Positions 25,487-34,520 are shown, numbered from the stretch's first letter. The stretch: 64,000 nucleotides of DNA from Porphyromonadaceae bacterium UBA4262 (GCA_002396085.1 DGWI01000042.1:43891-107890), one strand, 5' to 3'. Notes: a model not told the origin generated them from the sequence alone. Program-made: numbers and translations.

Positions 25487-26947
25487 ATGGAAAACAATGA
25501 TATCAATGCTGCTCGCAATGAGCAGTGGCGTGTAGACTTGCGCAACAGCAAGACCCCAAAAGAGCGCACGTCGATTGAGCGCGTCGAGATGCCCCAACTT
25601 GACCCCGCCTACCGCATCACCTGCAACGAGGAGGTGAACCAGGGCATCAACGCCGAGCAGGCCATGCGCGAGGCAACTCGCTGTCTGGACTGCGCTAACC
25701 CGCAATGTGTGACGGGTTGCCCGGTGAACATCAACATCCCCAAGTTTATCAAGAACATTGAGCGCGGCAACTTTGCAGAGGCAGCCGCTACGCTCAAGGA
25801 GACCAGTTCGCTTCCTGCCGTTTGCGGTCGCGTATGCCCGCAGGAGAAGCAGTGCGAGAGCAAGTGCATCCACTTGAAGATGAAGCACAAAGCCGTTGCA
25901 ATCGGCTATCTGGAGCGCTTTGCCGCCGACTGGCAGCGCGAGAACGGCAGCAACGAGACTCCCCAAATCGCTCCGAAGAACGGCATCAAGGTTGCTGTGA
26001 TCGGCAGTGGCCCCAGCGGATTGTCGTTTGCTGGCGACATGATCAAGCGTGGCTATGACGTGACCGTGTTTGAGGCACTGCACGAAATCGGTGGTGTGCT
26101 CAAGTATGGTATCCCCGAGTTCCGTCTGCCCAACCACATCGTGGACTTTGAGATTGAAGGTCTGCGCAAGATGGGTGTAGAGTTTGTCAAGGACTGCCTG
26201 GTGGGCAAGACCATTACATATGACGACCTGCACGAGATGGGCTTCAAGGGCGTATTTGTCGGTTCAGGTGCCGGTTTCCCGCGCTTCATGGACATCCCTG
26301 GTGAGAACCTGAACGGTGTGATGTCGAGCAACGAGTATCTGACCCGCATCAACCTGATGGGTGCAGGCCGTGGTGGCGACACCCCGGTGTTGACCGGCAA
26401 GACCATCGCCGTGATTGGTGGTGGTAACACCGCGATGGACTCGACCCGTACCGCCAAGCGCATGGGTGCCGAGCGCGTGATCCTGATCTATCGCCGCAGC
26501 GAGGAGGAAATGCCTGCTCGTCTTGAAGAGGTGGGTCATGCCAAGGAAGAGGGCATCGAGTTCATGACTCTGCACAACCCCATCGAGTATATCGGTGACG
26601 ATAAGGGCCGTGTGGTGACCATGAAGGTGCAGCGCATGGAGTTGGGCGAGCCCGATGCCAGTGGCCGCCGCAAACCCGTTCCTGTTGAGGGCGCTATCGA
26701 GGAGATTCCTGTTGACCTGGTGATTGTTGCCGTGGGTGTATCGCCCAACCAGTTGGTTCCCCGCTCGATTGAGGGTCTGGAAATCAGCAAGCGCAACACG
26801 ATCGTTGTCAACGAGGAGACGATGCAGTCGAATGTCAATGACCTGTATGCCGGCGGTGACATCGTGCGCGGTGGTGCTACAGTGATCCTCGCCATGGGCG
26901 ATGGTCGTCGTGCCGCTCTGAACATGCACGAGATGCTGAGCAAGTAA
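25487..26947 (+). CDS. gltA: NADPH-dependent glutamate synthase-like subunit (GltA/NfnB/SudA)
   Basis: A 486-residue flavoprotein. N-terminal Fer4_20 domain with CLDCANPQCVTGCPV and CGRVCPQEKQCESKC for two [4Fe-4S] clusters, FAD-binding VIGSGPSGLSFAGDM, NADPH-binding VIGGGNTAMDSTRTAKRMGA with downstream YRRSEEEMPA, and C-terminal AGGDIVRGGATVILAMGDGR. With no large glutamate synthase subunit nearby and an NfnA-like partner upstream, NADH-dependent reduced ferredoxin:NADP oxidoreductase is a better guess than glutamate synthesis. Confidence 0.9.
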   Translation: MENNDINAARNEQWRVDLRNSKTPKERTSIERVEMPQLDPAYRITCNEEVNQGINAEQAMREATRCLDCANPQCVTGCPVNINIPKFIKNIERGNFAEAAATLKETSSLPAVCGRVCPQEKQCESKCIHLKMKHKAVAIGYLERFAADWQRENGSNETPQIAPKNGIKVAVIGSGPSGLSFAGDMIKRGYDVTVFEALHEIGGVLKYGIPEFRLPNHIVDFEIEGLRKMGVEFVKDCLVGKTITYDDLHEMGFKGVFVGSGAGFPRFMDIPGENLNGVMSSNEYLTRINLMGAGRGGDTPVLTGKTIAVIGGGNTAMDSTRTAKRMGAERVILIYRRSEEEMPARLEEVGHAKEEGIEFMTLHNPIEYIGDDKGRVVTMKVQRMELGEPDASGRRKPVPVEGAIEEIPVDLVIVAVGVSPNQLVPRSIEGLEISKRNTIVVNEETMQSNVNDLYAGGDIVRGGATVILAMGDGRRAALNMHEMLSK

Positions 26948-27016
26948 TCGGTTATCGGTTATCAGTAATCGGTAATCGGTTTTCGGTAATCGGTTTTCGG
27001 TAATTGGTAATCGGTA
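26948..27016. repeat. TCGGTTATCGG tandem short repeat
   Basis: About eight imperfect copies of a 7-9 base unit (TCGGTAA / TCGGTTA / TCGGTTT) directly after the gltA stop. A shorter related stretch occurs at 48055-48076. Confidence 0.6.
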
Positions 27017-27036
27017 CTGATGACAGGAGATTATAG

Positions 27037-27078
27037 CGATTGCGTGACACTTTTTTGAATGAAAGTGTTGCGCAATCG
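27037..27078. promoter_or_regulatory. Long inverted repeat over the -33 region
   Basis: Arms 27037-27053 and 27062-27078 (CGATTGCG outer bases, ACACTTT/AAAGTGT inner bases), 17 bp with two mismatches and an 8-base spacer. The right arm contains the TTG -33 box of the following promoter and is followed by TTGTTTTT, so it may be an operator or the terminator of the upstream operon. Confidence 0.5.
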
Positions 27079-27098
27079 TTGTTTTTGCACTACCTTTG
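27068..27098 (+). promoter_or_regulatory. Promoter of the glycerophosphodiesterase gene
   Basis: TTG (27068-27070), 20 bp, TACCTTTG (27091-27098); start codon at 27160. Confidence 0.7.
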
Positions 27099-27159
27099 TG
27101 GGCTGCGCCTTGTCTAAACCGAGGTGCATAAAACCCAAAACAACCAAAAATCATTTTTT

Positions 27160-27927
27160 ATGATGAAAGAAGTTATTGCTTTGATCCTGTGCCTTGGCGG
27201 CCTATTGAACTGCTGGGCGCAGAAACCCTTGTATGTTGGGCACCGAGGATGCGGCATGGGTGTAGAGAATACCGAAGCAGCCTACCGACTGGGCGTGGAC
27301 TACTATCACTACGCCGGTCTGGAATGCGATGTGCGTGTAACCAAGGATGGTCAGTATGTCATCAGTCACGATGAGACCACGGAGCGCCTGGGTGGTCACC
27401 TGACTGTTGCCGACGCGACACTGTCTGAACTGCAGGCTGAGGTCTACACACAGACGCGATATGAGGTAACCTACACAGGACGCATTTGCACTGTGGCAGA
27501 ATATCTGGACATCTGCGTGGAGAAGGGTGTGTTCCCTGTGGTGGAACTCAAGTGGAGCACAGGCATCAACAATAACGACATGAGCAACTTTGCCGGACTG
27601 GCAGCACTGATTGAGCAAAAAGGGCTGACCGACAAGACCATCATCCTGACGTCAATGAAAAAGTCGCAGGAGTATGTGCGGACGCACTACCCCACCCTGC
27701 AGTGCCAGTGGTTGTGCAACGCCAACTGGCAGGGCAATGAGGAGTGGTGCCGTCAGTGGCAATTGTCGCCCAGCATCTCGGTGGGCAACTTCGATGCTGA
27801 GACCGTGCGGACATTCCACGCCATGGGTCTGAAAGTTGCATGCTGGACCGCCGACAGTCCTGAGCGTTGCCACGAACTCGAACAGATGGGCGTAGACTAT
27901 ATCACGACCAATCGTTATTTTAATTAA
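27160..27927 (+). CDS. Exported glycerophosphodiester phosphodiesterase
   Basis: Hydrolyses glycerophosphodiesters to glycerol-3-phosphate and an alcohol, outside the inner membrane. Signal peptide MMKEVIALILCLGGLLNCWAQ; then the TIM-barrel GDPD signatures VGHRGCGMGVENTEAAY, GLECDVRVTKDGQYVISHDET with the catalytic His pair and Glu/Asp metal ligands, VVELKW, and the C-terminal CWTADSPERCHELEQMGVDYITTN. Length 255 aa is normal. Start at the first of two adjacent ATGs. Confidence 0.93.
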   Translation: MMKEVIALILCLGGLLNCWAQKPLYVGHRGCGMGVENTEAAYRLGVDYYHYAGLECDVRVTKDGQYVISHDETTERLGGHLTVADATLSELQAEVYTQTRYEVTYTGRICTVAEYLDICVEKGVFPVVELKWSTGINNNDMSNFAGLAALIEQKGLTDKTIILTSMKKSQEYVRTHYPTLQCQWLCNANWQGNEEWCRQWQLSPSISVGNFDAETVRTFHAMGLKVACWTADSPERCHELEQMGVDYITTNRYFN

Positions 27928-27951
27928 GAATTAAGAATTTAGAATTTAGAA
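27922..27951. repeat. AT-rich tandem short repeat
   Basis: AATTAAGAATTAAGAATTTAGAATTTAGAATG: four units of a GAATTTA/GAATTAA heptamer between two genes. Confidence 0.6.
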
Positions 27952-27965
27952 TGTTGTTTTTGGAT

Positions 27966-29804
27966 ATGAGAAAGATTGTTTTACTGGTAGCGGCAGTCTT
28001 CATGACAGTGACAGCAATGGCCTTGCCGGCTCTGCGGCAATGGCGCACTGTGACACAACCCGATGGCAGCACACTAGAACTGATGCTAGTGGGTGACGAG
28101 AATCTACATTATTATATCACGCGCGACCAAGTGCCTGTCGTGAGCACCGATGGCATCAGTTACTGCTACGCTCGCATCGAAGGGGCGCACCTGAGCAGCA
28201 GCAATGTGCTGGCACATGAGGCTGGTGAGCGCAGCACCGACGAGAAGATCCAGATGGCCGATGGCACAGCATTGAAACATGTGCGCGCACCACGCACAGC
28301 ACACGCACAAATCAAGCCCCGCCGTGTGGGCGAAGCAACGAGTGAATTCACCGGTAGTAGACGCGCCCCTGTGATTCTGGTCAAGTTCACCGACAAGGCT
28401 TTCAGCAATGGCGATGAGGAGGCAGTGACGTTCTACAACGACATGCTCAATAAGCACGGGTTCAACACAGCAGGTGCAATGGGCAGCGTCAACGACTACT
28501 TCAGCGACATGAGCCGTGGCACGTTTGACCTGCAATTTGATATCTATGGTCCTGTCCGTGTGAGTAACAGTGCCACCTATTATGGCGGCCCATCGCCCCT
28601 GTTCGGTGGATTTGACTATGCTGGTGACATGATGACCGAGGCCCTTGAGAAGGCCGACGAAGACTTTGACATCGATTGGACCATCTACGACTGGGACAAT
28701 GATGGCGAGATTGAGGAGGTGTTCTTCCTCTATGCCGGCTATGGCCAGGCAACCGGCGGCCCCACTGGCAGCATCTGGCCCCATGCTTGGACACTCGACG
28801 AGGCCTTCAGTGGCGGTGCAGGTGGCAACGGCGGCATCAGCCGTGATGGAGTTTACATCAATCAATATGCCTGTGGTAACGAACTGTATGGAAATAGTGG
28901 CAGCACACGCATGGGTATGGGTGTGTTCTGTCACGAGTTCTCACACTGCATGGGACTGCCCGACATGTACGACACCAGTTACGGCGGCAACTACGGCATG
29001 GACAACTGGGACCTGCTGGATCACGGCAGTTACAACGGCCCCAACGGCATCGGCGAGTGTCCGGCAGGCTGGACCAGCTATGAACGCAACTTTGCAGGTT
29101 GGCTTGACTACACGGTACTGCAGCCTGGCGATACCATCACAGGCATGAAAGCCCTGACCGACCCCAGTAGCGAGGCATACATTATATATAATGATGCTCA
29201 CCCCGACGAGTACTATCTGCTGGAGAACCGTCGCCAGCAGTCATGGGACAAGTATACACCTGATGAGGGGTTGCTTATCATTCATGTTGATTATGACTCT
29301 GTGCTGTGGGAGAACAATGTTGTCAACACCGAGGGTGAGTTTACGCGCGCCGACGGCTACACGACCAACTTTAGCAACGACCACCCGCGCATGACACCGT
29401 TTCACAAGTTGCGCAGTCTGCAGAACGATACTTACTATGACACCTACCCCATCGTGAGCAGCAAATTGAACATTGACAGTCTGACGGACAACTCGAAGCC
29501 TGCCGCCACGCTGTATAATGCCAACACCGACGGTTCGTTGCTGATGCACAAACCCATCACACACATTGCAAAGGGCCTGAATGGTGACATTTCGTTCATC
29601 TTCGGCGACGGCCATGCGACCGGCCCCTCATTCGACGTGAATGGTGACAGCAAGGTGGATATCGCTGATGTGAACATCGTCATCAATGTGATGCTTGGAA
29701 AAGCGACAAGTGACGAGTTACAAGCGAGAAGTGACGTGACCGGTGACGGCAAGGTGGATATAGCCGATGTCAACGCCGTGATCAACGCGATGCTCGGGAA
29801 ATAG
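27966..29804 (+). CDS. Exported M6-family metalloprotease with dockerin-like repeats
   Basis: Secreted zinc protease of the immune-inhibitor-A (M6) type. Signal peptide MRKIVLLVAAVFMTVTAMA, an N-terminal propeptide-like region (to about residue 130), catalytic domain with HEFSH (323-327) and downstream GLPDMYD, GNYGMDNWDLLDHG, and AGWTSYERNFAGWL. Two dockerin-like Ca-binding repeats end the protein: DVNGDSKVDIADVN (from 557) and DVTGDGKVDIADVN (from 590), separated by a 10-residue linker. ATG 27966 gives the best signal peptide; an ATG five codons upstream is possible. Substrate unknown. Confidence 0.9.
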   Translation: MRKIVLLVAAVFMTVTAMALPALRQWRTVTQPDGSTLELMLVGDENLHYYITRDQVPVVSTDGISYCYARIEGAHLSSSNVLAHEAGERSTDEKIQMADGTALKHVRAPRTAHAQIKPRRVGEATSEFTGSRRAPVILVKFTDKAFSNGDEEAVTFYNDMLNKHGFNTAGAMGSVNDYFSDMSRGTFDLQFDIYGPVRVSNSATYYGGPSPLFGGFDYAGDMMTEALEKADEDFDIDWTIYDWDNDGEIEEVFFLYAGYGQATGGPTGSIWPHAWTLDEAFSGGAGGNGGISRDGVYINQYACGNELYGNSGSTRMGMGVFCHEFSHCMGLPDMYDTSYGGNYGMDNWDLLDHGSYNGPNGIGECPAGWTSYERNFAGWLDYTVLQPGDTITGMKALTDPSSEAYIIYNDAHPDEYYLLENRRQQSWDKYTPDEGLLIIHVDYDSVLWENNVVNTEGEFTRADGYTTNFSNDHPRMTPFHKLRSLQNDTYYDTYPIVSSKLNIDSLTDNSKPAATLYNANTDGSLLMHKPITHIAKGLNGDISFIFGDGHATGPSFDVNGDSKVDIADVNIVINVMLGKATSDELQARSDVTGDGKVDIADVNAVINAMLGK

Positions 29805-29823
29805 TTTCGATATACTTACCAAC

Positions 29824-29856
29824 AACGCCGCGTCCTCTAACTGAGAACGCGGCGTT
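29824..29856. terminator. Inverted repeat between convergent genes
   Basis: AACGCCGCGT (29824-29833) with ACGCGGCGTT (29847-29856), a perfect 10-bp stem. Neither side has a long T run, but its place between two stops suggests a shared terminator. Confidence 0.6.
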
Positions 29857-29881
29857 AATCATACAATGATTGGTATTGTCG

Positions 29882-30736
29882 TTATTTGACAATCACCTTC
29901 TTGCCATTGTGGATATAGATGCCAGCAGGAAGACTGTTCTCGTTGAACTTCTGGCCCATCAGGTTGTAATAGGCACCATCGGTCGTAGCGGCAGCCTTGA
30001 CTTCGTCGATGGCAGTCACTTGGTCGGTATAGGTGTAGTCAACCTTGGTGACAGGGAGGTTTACATTAGTGCCTGTTCCTGATGTAACTACTGGGAAATC
30101 ATCAGTTCCAGCAAACTCCTCAAAGCCAACAGTGTTGTGAGTATAAACCATGGTCTTACCAGTACCCGAAGTATAGAACGGAGTCTCATCGGTACTACCT
30201 GTGCAGTTGGCATCATCCTGTGCATCGAAGATTGCAGTCACCAAGAGGGTCTTGCCAGCAGGCAGTTCGATGGGTGCATTGGCAAAGTCAAACACAATCT
30301 CATTGTCCTCATAGAGGAGATCAAGCATACTGTAGGTCACCTCATAGTCGAGAACAGGCTCACCGAACTCAAAGAACATTTTTTTGTTCTGGTCGTTGAC
30401 AGCAAACTGGGTCTCATCGATAACTTGAACACTGACCTTGATATCCCGTGTAATGTCGTCATAAGCACTCTCATTGTAGAACTTGAACGAAAGTTTGGTA
30501 ACATTCACATTGGCCTTGTCCTGCAGGTCGGCCAGTTCAGCGGGGGTGTAGAGCATCTGAGCACCAGTATGGGCCAGATAGAAGTTGGTGGGAGCCATAT
30601 CAAAGTATGAGCCATTGTAGGTCTCGGTGGGGTTGTCAAAGTCACCCACTTGGAGCGTTCCCTGGAGCACGTCCTGTGCCTGAACAGTCATTGCCATTGC
30701 TGCAAATGCAGCAAGAATCATGTAGAATTTTTTCAT
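29882..30736 (-). CDS. Exported protein with T9SS-like C-terminal tail, paralog of next gene
   Basis: Family not named. The 284-residue protein has signal peptide MKKFYMILAAFAAMAMTVQAQ, a beta-rich domain (SYFDMAPTNFYLAHTGAQM, LADLQDKANVNVTKLSFKFYN, EIVFDFANAPIELPAGKTLLVT, FDAQDDANCTGS) and a tail YYNLMGQKFN...LPAGIYIHNGKKVIVK. That tail is the short Bacteroidales version of the type IX secretion/anchoring C-terminal domain. The beta domain is shared with the gene at 30861-31763. ATG 30736 fixed by the signal peptide. Confidence 0.75.
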   Translation of the reverse strand: MKKFYMILAAFAAMAMTVQAQDVLQGTLQVGDFDNPTETYNGSYFDMAPTNFYLAHTGAQMLYTPAELADLQDKANVNVTKLSFKFYNESAYDDITRDIKVSVQVIDETQFAVNDQNKKMFFEFGEPVLDYEVTYSMLDLLYEDNEIVFDFANAPIELPAGKTLLVTAIFDAQDDANCTGSTDETPFYTSGTGKTMVYTHNTVGFEEFAGTDDFPVVTSGTGTNVNLPVTKVDYTYTDQVTAIDEVKAAATTDGAYYNLMGQKFNENSLPAGIYIHNGKKVIVK

Positions 30737-30860
30737 TGCTGTAAAAAGTTTTAGTTTGTTATTTGATATTGAAAGAGAATGTTGAATGGCCAAGCCGTGT
30801 GCAAACCGAAACGACTATAGGCAGGCAAAGCCATTCTTCATTATTTATATTGTGCATTGT

Positions 30861-31763
30861 TCAGCCCTTGCCGAGCATAATGTTGATGACGGCATTGACA
30901 TCACTGATGTCGACAGTCCCCTCGCCAGTGACATCTGCTGCGGGGTTGGTGTCCTTACCCAACATGACATTGATGACGATGTTGACATCGCCGATATCGA
31001 CCACGCCATTACCATCGACATCACCATAGACAGCCTCGCCAGTAGTGTAGCTGTAGTCAATCTTGGTGACAGGAAGATCGACATTGGTGCCACAGCCCAA
31101 CATAGCCGAAGCATCGGGGAAGTCCTCAGTGTCTTTGTAGTCCAGGAAACTGACATTGTTGTGGGTAAATGTCATGGCACGATTGCGATAGCCCGTGCTG
31201 TAGAATTGCAAGTCAAAACCGCTGCCAAGACAGTTGTCATCATCTTGTGCGTCCATGACCACGGTAACAAGCACTCCCATGCCCGGCGTGATAGCAAATG
31301 GAGCATCGGAGAGGTCAAACTCCACTTCACCGTCAACGCCATAGGTATCGACCAAATCATAATTTACCGTTGCCGAGAATGACGGTGTTGTCTCGTCGAA
31401 ATCAAAGAACTGTTTCACATCTTTGACCTTGCTAAATTCGGTGGCTGCAAGTGGCTGCAAGTACACCTTCACATCACGTGTCATAGTCTCATAAGCCTCG
31501 ACATTGGTGTAGCGATAGGTCAATTTGGTAATCTTGACATCCTGCAAGTCGGCCAAGTCGGCCAGATCTTGTGCGGTGTAAATCATCTGCGAGCCAGTGT
31601 GAGCCAGATAAAATGATGTGGGAGCTACATCAAAGTAAGAGCCTTCGACCAACTGTGTCGCGCCCTCGTAGTCACCCACGAGCAGTGTTCCGCTCATTGT
31701 GTTCTGCGCCTGCGCCATAGTCATGGCGGCCAGTGCGGTGAGGAGGATTGCTGTTTTCTTCAT
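30861..31763 (-). CDS. Exported protein with dockerin-like repeats, paralog of previous gene
   Basis: A 300-residue paralog of the neighbour: signal peptide MKKTAILLTALAAMTMAQAQ, then SYFDVAPTSFYLAHTGSQM, DLADLQDVKITKLTYRY, EVEFDLSDAPFAITPGMG and MDAQDDDNCLGSG in the same order. Instead of a T9SS-like tail it ends in two dockerin-like repeats, DVDGNGVVDIGDVN (248-) and DVTGEGTVDISDVN (277-), each followed by VINxMLGK. These repeats are nearly the same as those of the M6 protease 1 kb away. It lacks a clear promoter of its own downstream of the next gene. Confidence 0.75.
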   Translation of the reverse strand: MKKTAILLTALAAMTMAQAQNTMSGTLLVGDYEGATQLVEGSYFDVAPTSFYLAHTGSQMIYTAQDLADLADLQDVKITKLTYRYTNVEAYETMTRDVKVYLQPLAATEFSKVKDVKQFFDFDETTPSFSATVNYDLVDTYGVDGEVEFDLSDAPFAITPGMGVLVTVVMDAQDDDNCLGSGFDLQFYSTGYRNRAMTFTHNNVSFLDYKDTEDFPDASAMLGCGTNVDLPVTKIDYSYTTGEAVYGDVDGNGVVDIGDVNIVINVMLGKDTNPAADVTGEGTVDISDVNAVINIMLGKG

Positions 31764-31813
31764 TGTGTTGCTGATTTGAGTTCCGAGACTGCGCCTCGGA
31801 GTACGTTTACATG

Positions 31814-32908
31814 TTAATTATTGATAATCACTTTCTTGCCTTGGTGAATGTAGATGCCTTGGGCAGGATTGATGACGCGTCGCCCCGTCAGGTCGTAATA
31901 GTTGTCGTCAACGGGCAATTTTGCTGTCTGGACTTCGCTGATGCCTGTGAACGGATCTTCAACCACCTCGCTTGTGCGTTTAGCCAGATCAACCAACACC
32001 TTCTGGCTATAGGGCGAGGTTACCAAGGTGTAGGGCGTAGAGCCACCGGGTGTGCTCCAGTCGTCGTAGGCAGCATAGACATCATAGTAGACCTCAGTTT
32101 TGCCATTGAGGTAGCCATTGTTGAGCGTGAATCGTTTGCTAGTGATTTGATTGCCCCAGTCGTCCTCGGCCATGACTGCCTCGTCGGAAGCAACGGTTGT
32201 GTAGACCACATCGCCCGCCTGAAGGTCTTGCGTGACCTGGACACGGTCAATGTAGTCGGCTTGTCCCACCTCGGCCGTGACATTAATGGCCGAGAAAAAG
32301 AGGTCGCGCGTGCCATTGTCAAACTCCAGCGTCTTGGTGCTCATGCCCGTCGACTGATATTCATCAATCTCTACAGTGTAGATAACCACTTGCTTCTCAC
32401 CGCTGCCGTGACTCTCGACCCGAATCTGGTCGTCACGATTAGCGTAGGTGGTGATGTGCACGCGATAGTTTCCGCCATTGTTTTCCAGGTCCAAATAAGG
32501 CGAGTAGAGCAGACCAGCCACCATGCTGGGCACGAAGTTGGGATAAGCATAAATCTCCCACCCGTAGGTGAACGCATAGCCCATGTCACTGAGATTTACG
32601 CCATACTCATCACCTCCAGCCGGCTCAATGAGCGATCCGAAGTCGATGCCATTAAAGTCCTCGTCGATGATGGTGTACTCACCGTCGCCAGGTGCCACAT
32701 CTTTAATATAGACGAACACACAGTAAGCTTCGGCACCATCAACCGGTTGCCAGTTGGCTGTGAAAGCGTTGCTAGTGATGTCGGTTGCTGGCAGCACGAC
32801 CGGGCGCTCCAACGTTGCACTGGCTTTGCGTTGCACTTGCGCCTTTTGCGCCAAGACTGGTGAGCAAACCAACAGTAGGCATGTAATGATTGCGTAAAAA
32901 TGTTTCAT
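31814..32908 (-). CDS. Exported protein with FN3-like start and T9SS-like tail
   Basis: A 364-residue surface or secreted protein. Signal peptide MKHFYAIITCLLLVCSPVLAQ; a fibronectin-III-like opening (VLPATDITSNAFTANWQPV, AYCVFVYI), a long beta-rich middle that resembles a jelly-roll/choice-of-anchor domain (YSPYLDLENNGGNYRVHI, QVVIYTVEIDEY, LFFSAINV, DYIDRVQVTQDL), and the tail YYDLTGRRVINPAQGIYIHQGKKVIINN split here for length as YYDLTGRRV and GIYIHQGKKVI. No enzymatic motif is seen; adhesion or binding is a guess. It is first of a leftward group of three exported proteins. Confidence 0.75.
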   Translation of the reverse strand: MKHFYAIITCLLLVCSPVLAQKAQVQRKASATLERPVVLPATDITSNAFTANWQPVDGAEAYCVFVYIKDVAPGDGEYTIIDEDFNGIDFGSLIEPAGGDEYGVNLSDMGYAFTYGWEIYAYPNFVPSMVAGLLYSPYLDLENNGGNYRVHITTYANRDDQIRVESHGSGEKQVVIYTVEIDEYQSTGMSTKTLEFDNGTRDLFFSAINVTAEVGQADYIDRVQVTQDLQAGDVVYTTVASDEAVMAEDDWGNQITSKRFTLNNGYLNGKTEVYYDVYAAYDDWSTPGGSTPYTLVTSPYSQKVLVDLAKRTSEVVEDPFTGISEVQTAKLPVDDNYYDLTGRRVINPAQGIYIHQGKKVIINN

Positions 32909-32953
32909 TGAATACTTTTTAGATAAAATTGTAAATTTTCATTAACTCGACCA

Positions 32954-32984
32954 CAAAATTACTAAATAAATCAAAAAAAACAAA
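32954..32984 (-). promoter_or_regulatory. Promoter of the FN3-like exported protein
   Basis: Minus strand: TTTG (32981-32984), 19 bp, TAATTTTG (32954-32961), 45 bp before the start codon. It may drive the following two leftward genes as well. Confidence 0.7.
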
Positions 32985-33055
32985 CATGCTTCACACTTTT
33001 TAGTTCACTCCGAATTTTTAGTTTGTTTTTCAGTGCTCTGGTTGGCAGCAATAGA

Positions 33056-34390
33056 CTAGTAAACAATCATTGCCAGGACATAGGCCACAATCGTCGAGAC
33101 GCCCACACTGATGAGTCCTGGCATCATGAACGAGTGATTGAGCAGATACTTGCCTATAACCGTCGTGCCTGAGCGGTCGAAGTTGACCGTAGCGATATCG
33201 GACGGATAGTTGGGAATGAAGAAGTAGCCGTAGACAGCCGGAAACACGCCCAGCAAAACAGGGCCAGGAATGCCCAACTTGTAGGCAAGGGGCAACATGG
33301 CCACAACGACCGCTCCCTGCGAGTTGATGAGCACCGACACAACGAAGAATACAAGACCGATGCTCCATGGATAATTGGCTACAATTCCTTCAAGCATGTT
33401 CTGCATCTCGTGCAGATGGTTGGAGAAGAACGTGTCGGCCAGCCAAGCGATACCATAGATGGCGACAACAGCCACCATGCCCGATTGCCAGACAGGCCCT
33501 GACACAGCCTTCTTGGGTTGTGCCTTGCAAAAAATTATCATCAATGCCGCAGCAGTGATCATGACAATCTGGATGACGATATTCATCTTCAAGCGCTCGT
33601 CACCCCACGACGGGAGCAGTGATGGAACTGCCGCAAACAGCACAATCACTGCAAGAGCCAGCAAGAAGATGTAAACAGCACGTTTCGACTCGCGATTAAT
33701 CTGCTTGTCGAGCATAGTCGCATTAGAGCCGTAGATGTACTTACGTTGCTCGGGGTCGGCAATCTTGGCTTGAAAGTCAGGATCCTTGTCCAGGTCTTTA
33801 CCACGACGATAGGATGCGATGGCAGCAGCCATCAGACCGATGAGGCATGCGGGTAACGAAATCATGAGCACACGCGGAATGGTGATATCGAAGCCGTTGG
33901 CATTAGAAATCGAGACAAATGCCACAACCGCAGCAGCTATGGGCGAACATGTGATACCCACCTGCGAGGCGATCGAAGCCACTCCGCACGGACGCTCAGG
34001 ACGTATGCCTTGTTTGAGGGCGATGTCACAGATGATGGGCATGAGTGTGTAGACCACATGACCCGTACCGACCAGTACCGTCAGGAAGAATGTGCTGAAG
34101 GGCGCGAGAATTGTGATGCGTTCGGGATGCTTGCGCAGCATGCGCTCAGCAATCTGAATGAGCCAATCCATGCCCCCCGAAGCCTGCATGATGCCAGCAC
34201 AAGTAACTGCTGCAATGATGATGTAAATGACATCGGTTGGCGGCGAACCCGGCTTGAGGTTAAACCCGAATACCAGAACGGCCAATCCTATGCCTGAAAT
34301 AGCACCCAGTGCGAGTGAGCCGTAGCGTGACCCCACCCACAATGCGCCCAACACAATGAATAGTTGCAGAATTATCAAGAATGTTGCCAT
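33056..34390 (-). CDS. Anaerobic C4-dicarboxylate carrier (DcuA/DcuB family)
   Basis: Inner-membrane exchanger for fumarate, succinate, malate and aspartate. The 444-residue protein has about ten to twelve hydrophobic segments with DcuA/B signatures: LGALWVGSRYGSLALGAISG near the start, LVGTGHVVYTLMPIICDIA, GVASIASQVGITCSPIAAAVVAF, and the C-terminal GYFFIPNYPSDIATVNFDRSG. In succinate-producing Bacteroidales such carriers export succinate or import aspartate/fumarate. ATG 34390 gives MATFLIILQLF as in relatives. A -7 TATTTTTG at 34416-34423 precedes it. Monocistronic. Confidence 0.93.
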   Translation of the reverse strand: MATFLIILQLFIVLGALWVGSRYGSLALGAISGIGLAVLVFGFNLKPGSPPTDVIYIIIAAVTCAGIMQASGGMDWLIQIAERMLRKHPERITILAPFSTFFLTVLVGTGHVVYTLMPIICDIALKQGIRPERPCGVASIASQVGITCSPIAAAVVAFVSISNANGFDITIPRVLMISLPACLIGLMAAAIASYRRGKDLDKDPDFQAKIADPEQRKYIYGSNATMLDKQINRESKRAVYIFLLALAVIVLFAAVPSLLPSWGDERLKMNIVIQIVMITAAALMIIFCKAQPKKAVSGPVWQSGMVAVVAIYGIAWLADTFFSNHLHEMQNMLEGIVANYPWSIGLVFFVVSVLINSQGAVVVAMLPLAYKLGIPGPVLLGVFPAVYGYFFIPNYPSDIATVNFDRSGTTVIGKYLLNHSFMMPGLISVGVSTIVAYVLAMIVY

Positions 34391-34486
34391 AGTTTTTAAG
34401 ATTACAATTTGACCACAAAAATAGTTAAAACCTGGCAATTAGACAACATTTTTAGCACAAAATCAACAATCATGCTACAAAACCAC

Positions 34487-34520
34487 AAAAAAATCTCCTG
34501 ACTCTATCGCCAGGAGATTT
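34487..34520 (-). terminator. Intrinsic terminator of the glycine-zipper lipoprotein gene
   Basis: AAATCTCCTG (34491-34500) with CAGGAGATTT (34511-34520), 10 bp, then seven T on the minus strand. Confidence 0.88.
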
